Of a stretch of 53,548 nt of DNA, positions 18,952 through 27,011 are shown one piece after another; within the stretch, counting starts at the first letter, position 1; each line of letters starts with the position of its first letter. The DNA lies in the IMG/VR virus record IMGVR_UViG_3300048586_000904, positions 1-53,548 of that record; one strand, written 5' to 3'. This DNA is from a virus. The translations under genes were made by a program, and so were the position numbers. The notes beneath the pieces are model-generated. The model saw nothing but the letters and a program-made list of their open reading frames with translations, was not told the origin of the DNA and did not search any database.

Positions 18952-18990
18952 CTATCTGTAGGAATACCCGGTACACATCGAGATTGACGG
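18952..18990 (-). promoter_or_regulatory. candidate phage promoter, site 1 (bipartite motif)
   Basis: On the minus strand this intergenic stretch reads CCGTC, fifteen bases, then CGGGTATTCC, followed by TACAGATAG. The same arrangement occurs at 34701-34739 (22 of 23 bases identical across the right-hand block, plus an identical CCGTCAA left block) and on the plus strand at 39083. The site lies 38 bases before the small head gene and reads towards portal, capsid and tail, so it would drive the structural operon separately from terminase. Recognition by the sigma factor at 34.7-35.3 kb is inference. Confidence 0.6.
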
Positions 18991-19025
18991 ACAATAGGGA
19001 AGTATTTTTATACAACCATCAATTA

Positions 19026-21296
19026 CTATTCAGTCCGACGCCGCTTTTGCATTGCAGAAAAGCTCATCCGTTCTTTACGAATCACGGCTTTACCATCGAC
19101 GTCAGGTAGGACCACACCTTGCATGGATGCCGCGACTGCAGTGCCAACCAGGCAATCGAACCAGTGGTTGTCGGGCTGCTCGGGTCGCTGCTTCCATTCG
19201 TTAACAATACGGCCACGAGCTTCGGTCTTAATAAAATACTCTGATGTCAATTGTTCCGAAAACATACGATGTGTTTCAACACTTGTTCCAAAGAGTGAAA
19301 GGCATCCACGATCCCCCATCGAAACGCGAAGCCGAGCATGAGTAAACGACTTCCACCAGTTGGTGTCGTAAATCACGTGTCGGATCGCTCGTTTGCCCTG
19401 AACGTTGGGGATGCGCCAGTTAAGACCAACCCTGTCGCCGGGGCGGCGTCGATACTCGCTGAACGGTTGACTTGAAGCTCCCACGAATCTCCCGTGGCTT
19501 GGCATGATCACAGCGGCATGTTTGGATTGCCTGCAGAACTGATAGACGACGTCCGTTGATTGGCCCCAGTTGGCGTCGATCAAACAGCGACCGATTCGCA
19601 TGGCAGCCCCATCGTCTCGTTGCCACTCTCGATCGAGTAGCTTGGATGTCAGCGATTCAAGGCCGGCGTAAATCGAACCTTCGAGCCCGGTTCCCATAGC
19701 CTCGGAGCCCAGCGTCTGCCGAGCTTCCCGTAATGTGAAGTACGGTCGCTGCTGATCAGGATAACAACCATAGTCGATGACGTATCCTGTGAAATCATCT
19801 TCCCATGCAGCGACCACATAGAAGAGTAGGCTTTGCTGGACGTCGATAAATGCGGAGAGGTTGTTTGCTCCGATGGAAACCAAGCCACGATCCAAGCGAT
19901 TGATCTTGCTTGCAACCTCTGCAGGTTTGAGCATCCCATCGCTAACCGTCTCGGTTGGCAGCGGTTGGTTCTGGTATTCTGCGAAGAACGCAGCTTCATC
20001 CTGAAGCTTGAGGTTCATAGCATGCTGGATTGCCGAAAGTTCATCGTAGTTAAATCGTTCCTGCCAAGCGACAACAGCGCCGTCATCCATAGCGGCTTGG
20101 TTCTGACGATAGAATTCGGTGGCTGCTTCACCACCATCACCACCTCGCATCCCTTCCGCGCGGATCTCGGCATAGCGTTCCCAAAGCATTTCGTTCTTTG
20201 GGAAGGAGTAAACCATCTTGGTTCGTTCCCCATTCCATTCGGGATGTCGATTGCGATCGAGGATATTGTCGGCCATGTCACCAGGGCGAATCACCGTGCA
20301 GGGCATGATGCCCGAGATCTTCTTCCCCGGACCAGCCAAACCGAGCACGGCACCGGCAAGGATGCTTTCCCGATTTGCGCATTGCGAAAGCGAACGCGCG
20401 CTCTCATCGGTTTGCGGATCATCGAGCACCACGAGGCTTGGACGGACCGTTCGACCGTCGGGGCGCTTGAACTTCATACCACGGATACGGCCAGTTAGGC
20501 CAGCGACCTTGATAATCGCACCGCTGGCACTGCTACCTTCGATGGTTGGCAGCACAACCTCTTTCGCTGTCCATCCGATCTGCGTGCGTTTGCCTTTGTA
20601 TAGCTGACCATTGGCGCGATTCGAAATTCCATCGAGTGCTTGGATCGGAAAGCAAACCTCGGGAAAGTCGGCTAAGAGCAATTCGTTACTATCGAGTTCG
20701 GTTTTGATCGAATCGAGCATGTCACAGGCGTGGCCTTCGTCGCTACCGATCAGACAGACGAAGTTCCGATGTCCGTAGAGCACCGCCCAGATACAAGCGA
20801 CTTCGGCTATCGACGATTTTCCACTGCCGCGTGCCATCGCTAAGGCAAACAATCCCCCATGCACAACGGCTTGTTCAATTTTGTTGATGACCTTGACATG
20901 GTCTGGAGACCACGCGAGGTGAAAGGTGAGTGGAAAGTACGTCTCGCAAAAGTACCTGAAGTCTCGCGATGCGCGATCTTTGCGATCGGGATTATCTACG
21001 CTGGGGAGTTCTCCGATGTCGCGTCCGGCAAGTGCGAGCGCTGCATTGCGTGCCCGAGCTCGCTCCTTCATCGCTTCGTACGAATCCACCCCTGAGTTTT
21101 GTTTGGGCGTATGGCGTACGGCATGCATCCAGGCGCAATAGCGAAGGAGATCGACCGTCTTGTTGTCACCGATACGGGCGCCGGCGCGTTGCCGATGACG
21201 ATACAACTGCCGCTCGCTGATCACCTCGCCTAGCGGCGTTGAGTTGAGCAGCCGGCATAGCTCACTTGGCTTTAGTTTTCGAGGATCACTCGCCAC
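19026..21296 (-). CDS. terminase large subunit (GpA-like)
   Basis: This 756-residue packaging motor and nuclease has an N-terminal region (about 10-65) that looks like a small helix-turn-helix segment, as if a small-terminase-type domain were fused. The ATPase follows with Walker A in MARGSGKSS (154-162) and Walker B in LVVLDDPQTDE (from 288). The C-terminal RNase H-like nuclease begins near LSAFIDVQQSLLFYVV and includes LIDANWGQSTDVV, each with an acidic residue in a strand-end position. It translocates DNA into the prohead through portal. The start overlaps the 68-residue gene by 11 bases. Confidence 0.9.
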   Translation of the reverse strand: MASDPRKLKPSELCRLLNSTPLGEVISERQLYRHRQRAGARIGDNKTVDLLRYCAWMHAVRHTPKQNSGVDSYEAMKERARARNAALALAGRDIGELPSVDNPDRKDRASRDFRYFCETYFPLTFHLAWSPDHVKVINKIEQAVVHGGLFALAMARGSGKSSIAEVACIWAVLYGHRNFVCLIGSDEGHACDMLDSIKTELDSNELLLADFPEVCFPIQALDGISNRANGQLYKGKRTQIGWTAKEVVLPTIEGSSASGAIIKVAGLTGRIRGMKFKRPDGRTVRPSLVVLDDPQTDESARSLSQCANRESILAGAVLGLAGPGKKISGIMPCTVIRPGDMADNILDRNRHPEWNGERTKMVYSFPKNEMLWERYAEIRAEGMRGGDGGEAATEFYRQNQAAMDDGAVVAWQERFNYDELSAIQHAMNLKLQDEAAFFAEYQNQPLPTETVSDGMLKPAEVASKINRLDRGLVSIGANNLSAFIDVQQSLLFYVVAAWEDDFTGYVIDYGCYPDQQRPYFTLREARQTLGSEAMGTGLEGSIYAGLESLTSKLLDREWQRDDGAAMRIGRCLIDANWGQSTDVVYQFCRQSKHAAVIMPSHGRFVGASSQPFSEYRRRPGDRVGLNWRIPNVQGKRAIRHVIYDTNWWKSFTHARLRVSMGDRGCLSLFGTSVETHRMFSEQLTSEYFIKTEARGRIVNEWKQRPEQPDNHWFDCLVGTAVAASMQGVVLPDVDGKAVIRKERMSFSAMQKRRRTE

Positions 21297-21492
21297 GGCC
21301 CATCTCCTTTGCTTGCCAAGCGCTATAGTTCACGAGGTTGATCGTGCCATCGGCGTTCGCGGGCGCACCTTCATGGAGATCACTTCGGATCTTCTCGGCA
21401 TCGATCCGTTCTCGGTAGGCAGCGGACAGAAGTTTCGCGGCTTGTTCGATCGAGAGTCTCGTCGGATCGACCGGCTGTTTGTCTTCACTCAT
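21286..21492 (-). CDS. small DNA-packaging-associated protein
   Basis: This 68-residue protein contains RLSIEQAAKLLSAAYRERID and INLVNYSAWQAKEMG. It looks like a short helix-turn-helix type DNA-binding segment with a tail and overlaps the terminase start. Position and size suggest a minimal small terminase subunit or a packaging cofactor. The pattern 'T-I-N-L-V-N-Y-x-A-W' echoes KTVDLLRYCAWM in the terminase N-terminus, so the two may be related by duplication. This is the first minus-strand gene of the packaging operon; divergent plus-strand genes begin about 275 bases to the right. Confidence 0.6.
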   Translation of the reverse strand: MSEDKQPVDPTRLSIEQAAKLLSAAYRERIDAEKIRSDLHEGAPANADGTINLVNYSAWQAKEMGRGE

Positions 21493-21691
21493 CGCATTCC
21501 TCCGTGACTTGGTAGTTCAAAACGTGGGGCCACTGTTTGCGCCGTGTCGCGTTTCCCCATCCACTTCGCCTGGTTATGCGAAGCATGTTTGAACGCGACG
21601 GTGGCGTAATGTTGGGGCACCGGTGGCTTCTCGAAGAACATGCGAAATTGCTGGAAAAACATGATGCAATTCGCTGGATGATTCCTCTCCC

Positions 21692-21736
21692 GCAAGGCTT
21701 CATGTGTGTTGTCGCGACGCGAAGAACGCGACGAAA
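21692..21736 (+). promoter_or_regulatory. conserved upstream element, copy A
   Basis: This is one of three related stretches found before plus-strand genes (also 22851 and 23892). It reads GCAAGGCTTCATGTGTGT, then TCGCG and a CGA-containing stretch. GTCGCG and CGCGAC form an inverted repeat across about 22 bases. It lies 32-76 bases before the amidoligase ATG. A promoter, operator or mRNA leader element is likely; I cannot tell which. Confidence 0.4.
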
Positions 21737-21767
21737 CACAAACCTTGCACCCCAGAGGAACATCACC

Positions 21768-22625
21768 ATGAATGCAAACGAAATTTTCTTTGGTCTGGAA
21801 TTTGAGACGACGCTTCCGAACAGTGACACCACACCAATCGGCCCCTACCACAACGGATACCAAGTCCCTTGGTTGCCAACCGGATGGAAAGCGGAACGCG
21901 ACGGTAGCATCCGCCCTGAGAGCCCATGCCGTAAAGGATGCGAGTTCGTAAGCCCCAAGCTCAAAGGTTACGGAGGCCTCAATGAAATCGAAGAAGCAAT
22001 CGACAAGATCAACGAGCACGGAGGAAAGGTAAATCAAAGCTGCGGCCTGCACATTTCGATCGAGTGGAATGGCGACGCAGCCGCCCTCGCACGGTTGATC
22101 TCCTTGGTTGGTAACCACGAGAAAGCGATTTTCGCTAGTACCGGAACACGCCGCCGCGAACAAACGATCTACACCAAGCAAATCAAGCAATACGGCGACA
22201 AAGACGCCGCGAAGAATCGATGTGAAGCGGATCGCTACCACCTGCTGAACCTTACCCACCTGGCCGCCGGTAGAAACCGAATCGAATTTCGGGCTTTTGC
22301 TGGAACGCTCAACAAAACCAAGGTGGCGGGATACCTGATGATGGTTTTGGGATTGGTAGAGTTGGCTTTGAGCACCAAACGCTGCAGCGATTGGGACTAC
22401 GTCAAGAAAGAGGGAGCAAAAAGCTGCTGGGACCGACCGGGCGCCGGCCTTGGGGAAACGGAACTCAACCGATTGTTCTACCGACTGGGGTGGACCAAGG
22501 GGTGGTATAAGGGCGCCCTTCGCGACAAGGTCTACGGAGAGATCGCAGGCGAGTCGAAACCAGATTGGAGAACCATAAAGGCAAAGCTCCTCGATCTTTC
22601 TAGGAAATACGACCGAGTCGCGTAG
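21768..22625 (+). CDS. amidoligase-family enzyme
   Basis: This 285-residue protein has the diagnostic amidoligase (COOH-NH2 ligase) motifs in order: FGLEFETTLP at residues 7-16 (acidic metal/substrate residues), DGSIRPESPCRKGCEFVSPKL around 45-65 (core GCEFVSPKL), and SCGLHISI near 90. RIEFRAFAGTLN lies near 170. The family uses ATP to form amide bonds between carboxylates and amines and occurs in phages and mobile elements, where it may modify peptides or proteins. The ATG is chosen because AGAGGA precedes it; the open frame runs 77 codons further upstream through a conserved leader element. Encoded opposite the late operon, it heads a small plus-strand cluster. Substrate unknown. Confidence 0.85.
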   Translation: MNANEIFFGLEFETTLPNSDTTPIGPYHNGYQVPWLPTGWKAERDGSIRPESPCRKGCEFVSPKLKGYGGLNEIEEAIDKINEHGGKVNQSCGLHISIEWNGDAAALARLISLVGNHEKAIFASTGTRRREQTIYTKQIKQYGDKDAAKNRCEADRYHLLNLTHLAAGRNRIEFRAFAGTLNKTKVAGYLMMVLGLVELALSTKRCSDWDYVKKEGAKSCWDRPGAGLGETELNRLFYRLGWTKGWYKGALRDKVYGEIAGESKPDWRTIKAKLLDLSRKYDRVA

Positions 22626-22850
22626 ATCAAACACGACCGAAACCGAAGTCAACAAAGTTTTGGTTTCTCTTGATCCAAAACCTTGAGGCGAAAGCACGTC
22701 ACTTTCTTGGCGATTGGTGTATGTAACTAATGACGGCCTAAACCAAATCGCAACATCATGCGTCACGTTTTGCCGGAACGGACGCGACTCAGCGAAACAT
22801 TCAGTTTCTTCTTGGAATCCTCGCATGTTCGGCTTGAGGTTATGCAAACC

Positions 22851-22881
22851 GCATGGCTCCATGGTGTCATCGCGTAAACGA
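22851..22881 (+). promoter_or_regulatory. conserved upstream element, copy B
   Basis: This element reads GCATGGCTCCATGGTGT followed by ATCGCG and AAACGA and ends about 33 bases before the 85-residue gene at 22914. It aligns with copies A and C, including a TTG or CTG 17-18 bases upstream of the GCATGGCT core. The rest of the 288-base gap (22626-22913) holds a seven-base inverted repeat, GTTTTGG/CCAAAAC at 22657-22681, and no gene that I can support. Confidence 0.4.
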
Positions 22882-22913
22882 TTCGAAACCGAGTTCCCAA
22901 CGAAGACACAAAC

Positions 22914-23171
22914 ATGACCAACGCAAGCAACCAACACGCAGCAACCGACGCGACCCTTCGCCAAATCTTCAAGGCGATGGACGCCCACCAAGCCCAAGAG
23001 ATCCGCGAAGCCTATTACAAGGCAATCGAGGGATTGATGACCTTGGCAGAAGCCCTCGAAGTCGCTGACGCACAACAAACCCCCAGCGCCGGCCCGCTTC
23101 TCACCGAACACTTCCACGCCGTCCAAGCGTTGGACGCCATGAAGAACAGCCGCCTCGGCAAGATCCTCTAA
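22914..23171 (+). CDS. small helical protein, unknown function
   Basis: This 85-residue, Ala-rich helical protein is of unknown function, with no membrane segment or cysteines. A central segment, YYKAIEGLMTLAEALEVADA, looks like an amphipathic helix pair. It follows conserved element B, so it has its own leader, and is followed 30 bases later by the next small gene. The ribosome site is weak. Coding is supported by codon pattern and by consistent spacing with the next two genes. Confidence 0.6.
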   Translation: MTNASNQHAATDATLRQIFKAMDAHQAQEIREAYYKAIEGLMTLAEALEVADAQQTPSAGPLLTEHFHAVQALDAMKNSRLGKIL

Positions 23172-23201
23172 ACCCCAGAACATAACGAAGGAGAAATCAA
23201 C

Positions 23202-23459
23202 ATGAAGCTCGACACCTTGATCGAAATCTTGAACGACTACCGCGAAGAGTTCGGAGGCGACGCGGAAGTGCGATTGATGACCCAACAAAACTGGCCCTTT
23301 GAGAACCGTATTTGCGGCGTAACGAGCGGGCGCGACATGAACGAAACGGATGAGGACGATGACCAAGATGTCGCCGACGACCAAACGGTTTACATCGTCG
23401 AAGGGGGACAAATCTGCTACGGCAGCAAGAGGGCTTGGGAAAACTACAAGGATAGCTGA
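23202..23459 (+). CDS. small conserved phage/planctomycete protein
   Basis: This 85-residue acidic protein opens with MKLDTLIEILNDYREEFGGD and contains AEVRLMTQQNWPFENRI and VYIVEGGQICYGSKRAW. The combination 'helix, EVRLMTQ-PFE, VYIVEG-Q--YG' is a pattern I recognise from small phage and plasmid proteins without known function. A clear AAGGAG lies seven bases before the ATG. A run of acidic residues (DEDDDQDVADD) sits in the middle. It is transcribed with its plus-strand neighbours. Confidence 0.7.
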   Translation: MKLDTLIEILNDYREEFGGDAEVRLMTQQNWPFENRICGVTSGRDMNETDEDDDQDVADDQTVYIVEGGQICYGSKRAWENYKDS

Positions 23460-23465
23460 ACGCAC

Positions 23466-23705
23466 ATGTACATCGGGCAACTTCATTTGGTAACCGACCT
23501 CGAAGACGGAGATCGTGCCTATCCAGAGGCGAACGTCTCGTACGAAATCGAATCGATTGACGACTCTTCGCTCAATACGACCGTCGCGTATGTCGAGCGA
23601 CGAGGGAATCGGCTGATTGCAAGAGGATGCAACGGACGGGATTACGCCGTCTCGGGCTTCGATGGTTACGAACTTTACGCGGTTCGAAAGCCGCCACAGC
23701 GATGA
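23466..23705 (+). CDS. small unknown protein
   Basis: This 79-residue protein is predicted to be beta-rich, begins MYIGQLHLVTDLEDGD and has no recognised motif. It starts seven bases after the preceding gene and is followed after 20 bases by a strong intrinsic terminator, so it is the last gene of this small transcription unit. The ribosome site is poor; translation may be coupled to the gene before it. Real coding is likely from the tight spacing. Confidence 0.55.
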   Translation: MYIGQLHLVTDLEDGDRAYPEANVSYEIESIDDSSLNTTVAYVERRGNRLIARGCNGRDYAVSGFDGYELYAVRKPPQR

Positions 23706-23724
23706 TGATTGCCCGCTTCGCGAC

Positions 23725-23761
23725 AACGCCCCACGTTTGCGACGTGAGGGCGTTCTTTTTT
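23725..23761 (+). terminator. intrinsic terminator
   Basis: AACGCCC pairs with GGGCGTT and an inner CACGT pairs with ACGTG, giving a long stem with a short loop, followed by C and six T residues. It ends the unit that includes 23202-23705. The remainder of the gap up to 23951 holds conserved element C. Confidence 0.85.
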
Positions 23762-23891
23762 CGATTGGCGTCATTTCCCCCAGATGCAATGCGACGCGAC
23801 TGTGGCCAAACGGTTGCGATTGTGGGGCTCGGAAACATTCTTCAAAAAAGCATCGAACTACTTTTTGAATTGCCTTGCTGTTTATCAACGT

Positions 23892-23923
23892 GCATGGCTC
23901 ATGTGTGTATACGCGAAAGCGAA
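23892..23923 (+). promoter_or_regulatory. conserved upstream element, copy C
   Basis: This element reads GCATGGCTCATGTGTGT, then ACGCGAAAGCGA, 29-60 bases before the gene at 23952 and just after a terminator, so it must include or lie close to a promoter for that gene. It aligns base by base with copies A and B. Confidence 0.45.
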
Positions 23924-23951
23924 TTGATAACCCAAACGAAGAGATGCATAG

Positions 23952-24266
23952 ATGACTCACCACGACCTCGACCTGACGCTTACCAAGATCAGCCACCGAA
24001 CCCCTGGGGCTGGAGGTTCTTGGGTCCAAGGGAAGATCAACAACGAATACCGATTCGATGCCCTGGTCTTCTCGGAGCACGCGGAATGCGAATCGTACGA
24101 ATTGGGAAGAAGCAAGATTTCGAAGCTTTGGATCCAACGCCTTTCCGATCGCGCGGTGATGTTCAACTTCGACCGCGGGTTGGATGTCGCGGCGGTCAAC
24201 ACCGAGGTTCAGGTGGTGGTTGATTTTCTTTGCGAAGGACTCTCCGACTTGGTCTTTGGTCAATAA
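23952..24266 (+). CDS. small conserved protein, unknown function
   Basis: This 104-residue protein contains GGSWVQGKINNEYRFDALVF and SKISKLWIQR, a two-strand pattern typical of a small conserved phage or planctomycete family of unknown function. No membrane segment, cysteine pair or catalytic motif stands out. It is the only gene between a terminator and a pair of tandem hairpins, so it may be a single-gene unit with element C as its leader. Confidence 0.6.
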   Translation: MTHHDLDLTLTKISHRTPGAGGSWVQGKINNEYRFDALVFSEHAECESYELGRSKISKLWIQRLSDRAVMFNFDRGLDVAAVNTEVQVVVDFLCEGLSDLVFGQ

Positions 24267-24273
24267 GCCGAAA

Positions 24274-24315
24274 CGCGGAGAGGATCCGCGTCGCCGATCG
24301 GTGGTTCGATCGGCC
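24274..24315 (+). other. two tandem hairpins between genes
   Basis: ACGCGGA/TCCGCGT form a perfect seven-base stem with a five-base loop. GCCGATC/GATCGGC form a second seven-base stem directly afterwards. No T-tract follows, so a simple terminator is unlikely. The hairpins may be an mRNA processing or stability element before the HARE-HTH gene. Confidence 0.45.
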
Positions 24316-24359
24316 TGACGATGGCAGCCAACCACGAACATGAACACAAGGTGATCAAG

Positions 24360-24944
24360 ATGAAGAAGGCAGACGTAAAGATCGGCGGTAAGTATTTCGC
24401 GAATGTTTCCGGCAACCGATGTGAGATCCGAATCGATGCGGAGAAACCGCGTGGCGGATGGGATGCTACGAATCTGGCCACAGGCAAGAAGATTCTTATC
24501 AAAAGCGCACAGCGTCTTCAGGGGGAGGTGACGACGCGAGCCGGCCAAGCCAAGGTGACCACCGAGGGAAATGTCACCGTGGTCGAGAATGAGCCGGCAA
24601 CTGTCGAATCGTTCGGGGAGACTGCGACCAAGGTGGCCGTTCTGAAGAAGCCTCGTAAAGCCAAACCAGCTGCAACCGAATCGGCGGCGGCCGAATCGAA
24701 GACGAGTGGCAAAAAGCGAATGAGCTGCATCGAAGCGGCATTGAAGGTCCTCTCCGAATCGGCTGAACCCATGAACACGCAACAGATGATTGCCGCTATG
24801 GAAGCGAAGGGGTACTGGACGAGCCCGGGAGGAAAAACTCCTCACGCGACCCTCTACAGCGTGATCCTTCGCGACTTGGCTAAAGGCGATTCGAGCCGGT
24901 TTGTAAAAGCCGAACGCGGACGCTTTACGGTTTCCAACAAATAA
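24360..24944 (+). CDS. HARE-HTH-domain protein
   Basis: This 194-residue protein has an N-terminal beta domain (KADVKIGGKYFANVSGNR, GGWDATNLATGKKI, with IKSAQRL), a Lys/Ala-rich linker (about 85-125), and a C-terminal winged helix of the HARE-HTH type (CIEAALKVLSESAEPMNTQQ, MEAKGYWTSPGGKTPHATLY). HARE-HTH domains accompany restriction and DNA-modification factors and bind DNA or recruit partners. I start it at the ATG with AGGTG seven bases upstream; another in-frame ATG 39 bases earlier has no site. The linker composition suggests a flexible tether. Probable role: nucleoid or DNA-modification-sensing accessory factor. Confidence 0.75.
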   Translation: MKKADVKIGGKYFANVSGNRCEIRIDAEKPRGGWDATNLATGKKILIKSAQRLQGEVTTRAGQAKVTTEGNVTVVENEPATVESFGETATKVAVLKKPRKAKPAATESAAAESKTSGKKRMSCIEAALKVLSESAEPMNTQQMIAAMEAKGYWTSPGGKTPHATLYSVILRDLAKGDSSRFVKAERGRFTVSNK

Positions 24945-24962
24945 GCCGAAGGCGATGCAATC

Positions 24963-25181
24963 ATGCGAATTCGATTGAAGAGAGGCGACCGCATACGGTT
25001 GGTCTCGATGCCTGATGATCCCGATCCAATCCCGGTCGGGATGCTTGGAACCGTCACCGAGGTTCATGAGCATCGAGACTGGATGCAGGTCGAGGTCGAT
25101 TGGGACAACGGCCGCTCCCTGATGTTGACCCTTCCCGATGACTGCATTGAGATCATCGATTCCCAGAACTCCGAATTCTGA
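24963..25181 (+). CDS. DUF4314-domain protein
   Basis: This 72-residue protein is nearly entirely a DUF4314 domain: GDRIRLVSMPDDPDPIPVG, GTVTEV, then WMQVEVDWDNGRSLML. The family is a small SH3-like barrel with a conserved 'D-P-x-P-x-G-x-x-G-T-V' loop, frequent in phages and mobile elements, of unknown function; RNA, DNA or protein binding is plausible. It follows the HARE-HTH gene by 18 bases and ends 12 bases before the decayed gene. Confidence 0.8.
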   Translation: MRIRLKRGDRIRLVSMPDDPDPIPVGMLGTVTEVHEHRDWMQVEVDWDNGRSLMLTLPDDCIEIIDSQNSEF

Positions 25182-25193
25182 AGGGACCACACC

Positions 25194-25511
25194 ATATCGA
25201 CGCGAGCAACGATTGCCCATTCCGATAGCGATGGGAGTTACCACGCTACGTACCTGCATTTCGATGGATACCAAGACCACGCCGGCAGAGTCCTCTAAGA
25301 ACATTACACATCTATCGAGTCGGCATGAACGTTGGTCGTAGGCGGCGACATTCGTCCGGTCGCTAACGATGGAATGCCCGAACGATTCACCGACCGCAAC
25401 CGCGCGGTTGTCATGCCTACTCGCGCAGCCTTGCATGAATTCGCTAGGAACTGCGGAGCGGAATACATCTATGTCTTCGAGGACGAGTCTTGGCATTGTC
25501 ATAAGCGGTGA
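25194..25511 (+). pseudogene. decayed small phage gene with lost start and two stops
   Basis: One uninterrupted phase runs through this stretch and reads STRATIAHSDSDG, YHATYLHFDGYQDHAGRVL, stop, EHYTSIESA, stop, TLVVGGDIRPV, then MPERFTDRNRAVVMPTRAAL to YIYVFEDESWHCHKR. The beginning matches a common small family that opens M-[ST]-R-A-x-I and has 'HFDGY' followed by 'L-x-EHY'. The start position holds ATA (25194) after an AGGGA site, TAA lies at 25296 and TGA at 25326. No frameshift is needed. All three lesions can be explained by C:G to T:A changes (ATG to ATA, CAA to TAA, CGA to TGA). The reading is direct; the family match is from memory. Confidence 0.75.
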
Positions 25512-25521
25512 TCGCGACCTC

Positions 25522-26919
25522 CTATCGCATGTTTTCCTCGCGCACTTTCATTGCGATTGGTGATTCGCCGGTTCGCTCAAGGATTGCTGGCTTGCCTGTA
25601 AACCTTTGGTACCTATCAACAATTACGTCAGCGTAAAGGCAATCGAGTTCCATCAAGAAGGCGTTCCGACCGCATTGCTCGGCGCCGATCAAGGTCGAGC
25701 CACTTCCACCAAACAAATCGAGAACATTCTCGCCAGGCACGGAAGAGTACTGCATCGCTCGCACCGCGAGCTCCACTGGCTTTTCGGTGAGGTGGATCAT
25801 CGATTGCGGATTGACCTTCTTCACTTGCCACAGATCGGTTGCATTGTTAGGTCCGTAGTACTTGTGGCCCGCCCCTTCCTTCCAACCGTAGAACGCCCAC
25901 TCATGCGCGCCCATAAAATCCTTCCGAGTCAAAACGGGGTGCTGCTTGTCCCAAATGATCGATTGGGAGAAATACAAACCATGCTTGGCAAGGAATGGTG
26001 GATAGTTACCACAGTTGGCGTAGCCTCCCCAAATGTAGAAGCAACGACCGGGCAAAAGTACGCGTGCGATGTTCCCAAACCACGCATCGAGCAATCGATC
26101 GAACTCGTTGTCGCTGACAAAGTCATTCGCGAGGGGACGATCCTTGGGCCGAAGCTTCTTATGCGTTGCAGCGTGCTTCGGTTTCCCCGTCTCATGATCG
26201 ACGCCAAAGGAAGCAGCGTTCCCTTGTCCTTGCTTGAGTTTTCCTGACGCGGCGTCGTTGGTAAACGAAGACAAACCGGCCGCGATCGCGTTGTTCGATC
26301 GAGGTTCCACCTTCACATTGTAGGGTGGGTCTGTGTTGCAAAGATGAATTGCATTGCCGGCCAACAAGCGATCCAGATCAGCAGGACTCGAGGAATCGCC
26401 ACAGAGCAATCGATGATTTCCGAGGATCCAAAGATCCCCTGGCTTAGTGATCGCAGCATCTGGAGGTTCCGGGATTTTATCGGGATCGGTCAAGCCTTCG
26501 TTGACTCCGGTATCCATCAGCTTCGCAAGTTCCTCCGCGTTGAACCCAAGCAACCCGAGGTCGTAGTTCGCTTCCTGTAATGCCGACAATTCGATCGGCA
26601 ACAGATCATAATTCCAGTCCGCGATCTCAGCGGTCTTGTTATCTGCGATGCGATACGCTCGAACTTGCTCTGGCGACAGGTGCGCCGCTACAACAACGGG
26701 GACCCGATCCAGCCCGAGCTTCTGCGCGGCTTTCAATCGCGTATGGCCAACGATGATGACGCTGTCGCTATCAACCACCAATGGCTGCGCGAAGCCGAAT
26801 TCCTTGATCGATGCTGCGACTGCGTCAACGGCTTTATCGTTGTTGCGCGGGTTGTTTTCGTAGGGACGAACTCGATCGAGGGTCCACATTTCAATCTGCA
26901 AAGCATTGATGGTTGACAT
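25522..26919 (-). CDS. ParB-domain DNA methyltransferase (beta class)
   Basis: This 465-residue protein has an N-terminal ParB/sulfiredoxin-like domain (YENNPRNNDKAV, VIIVGHTRLKAAQKLG at 54-69), then an N4-cytosine/N6-adenine methyltransferase. DPPY is at 197-200 and the SAM-binding FGGSGS at 403-408. Catalytic motif first and SAM motif last defines the beta order, as in CcrM. No partner endonuclease gene is adjacent, so it is an orphan modification enzyme of the type phages use to protect their DNA or to mark it for regulation. GGAAGGA precedes the ATG. The region to its right (26920-27011) holds no gene. Confidence 0.88.
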   Translation of the reverse strand: MSTINALQIEMWTLDRVRPYENNPRNNDKAVDAVAASIKEFGFAQPLVVDSDSVIIVGHTRLKAAQKLGLDRVPVVVAAHLSPEQVRAYRIADNKTAEIADWNYDLLPIELSALQEANYDLGLLGFNAEELAKLMDTGVNEGLTDPDKIPEPPDAAITKPGDLWILGNHRLLCGDSSSPADLDRLLAGNAIHLCNTDPPYNVKVEPRSNNAIAAGLSSFTNDAASGKLKQGQGNAASFGVDHETGKPKHAATHKKLRPKDRPLANDFVSDNEFDRLLDAWFGNIARVLLPGRCFYIWGGYANCGNYPPFLAKHGLYFSQSIIWDKQHPVLTRKDFMGAHEWAFYGWKEGAGHKYYGPNNATDLWQVKKVNPQSMIHLTEKPVELAVRAMQYSSVPGENVLDLFGGSGSTLIGAEQCGRNAFLMELDCLYADVIVDRYQRFTGKPAILERTGESPIAMKVREENMR

Positions 26920-27011
26920 ATTGGTATTCCTTCCGTGATGGACTCGTGTTGGAAATAGATCTCTGATCTTCGGGGGGATTATTTGGCGTTGATGGGCCCG
27001 GGCTTCGCTTT

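Noticed and set aside
21489-25502. A 1337-residue minus-strand open frame
   Set aside because: It covers several plus-strand genes with recognisable families (amidoligase, HARE-HTH, DUF4314), ribosome sites and a terminator. Its own translation shows no family pattern; it is the antisense of codon-biased genes.
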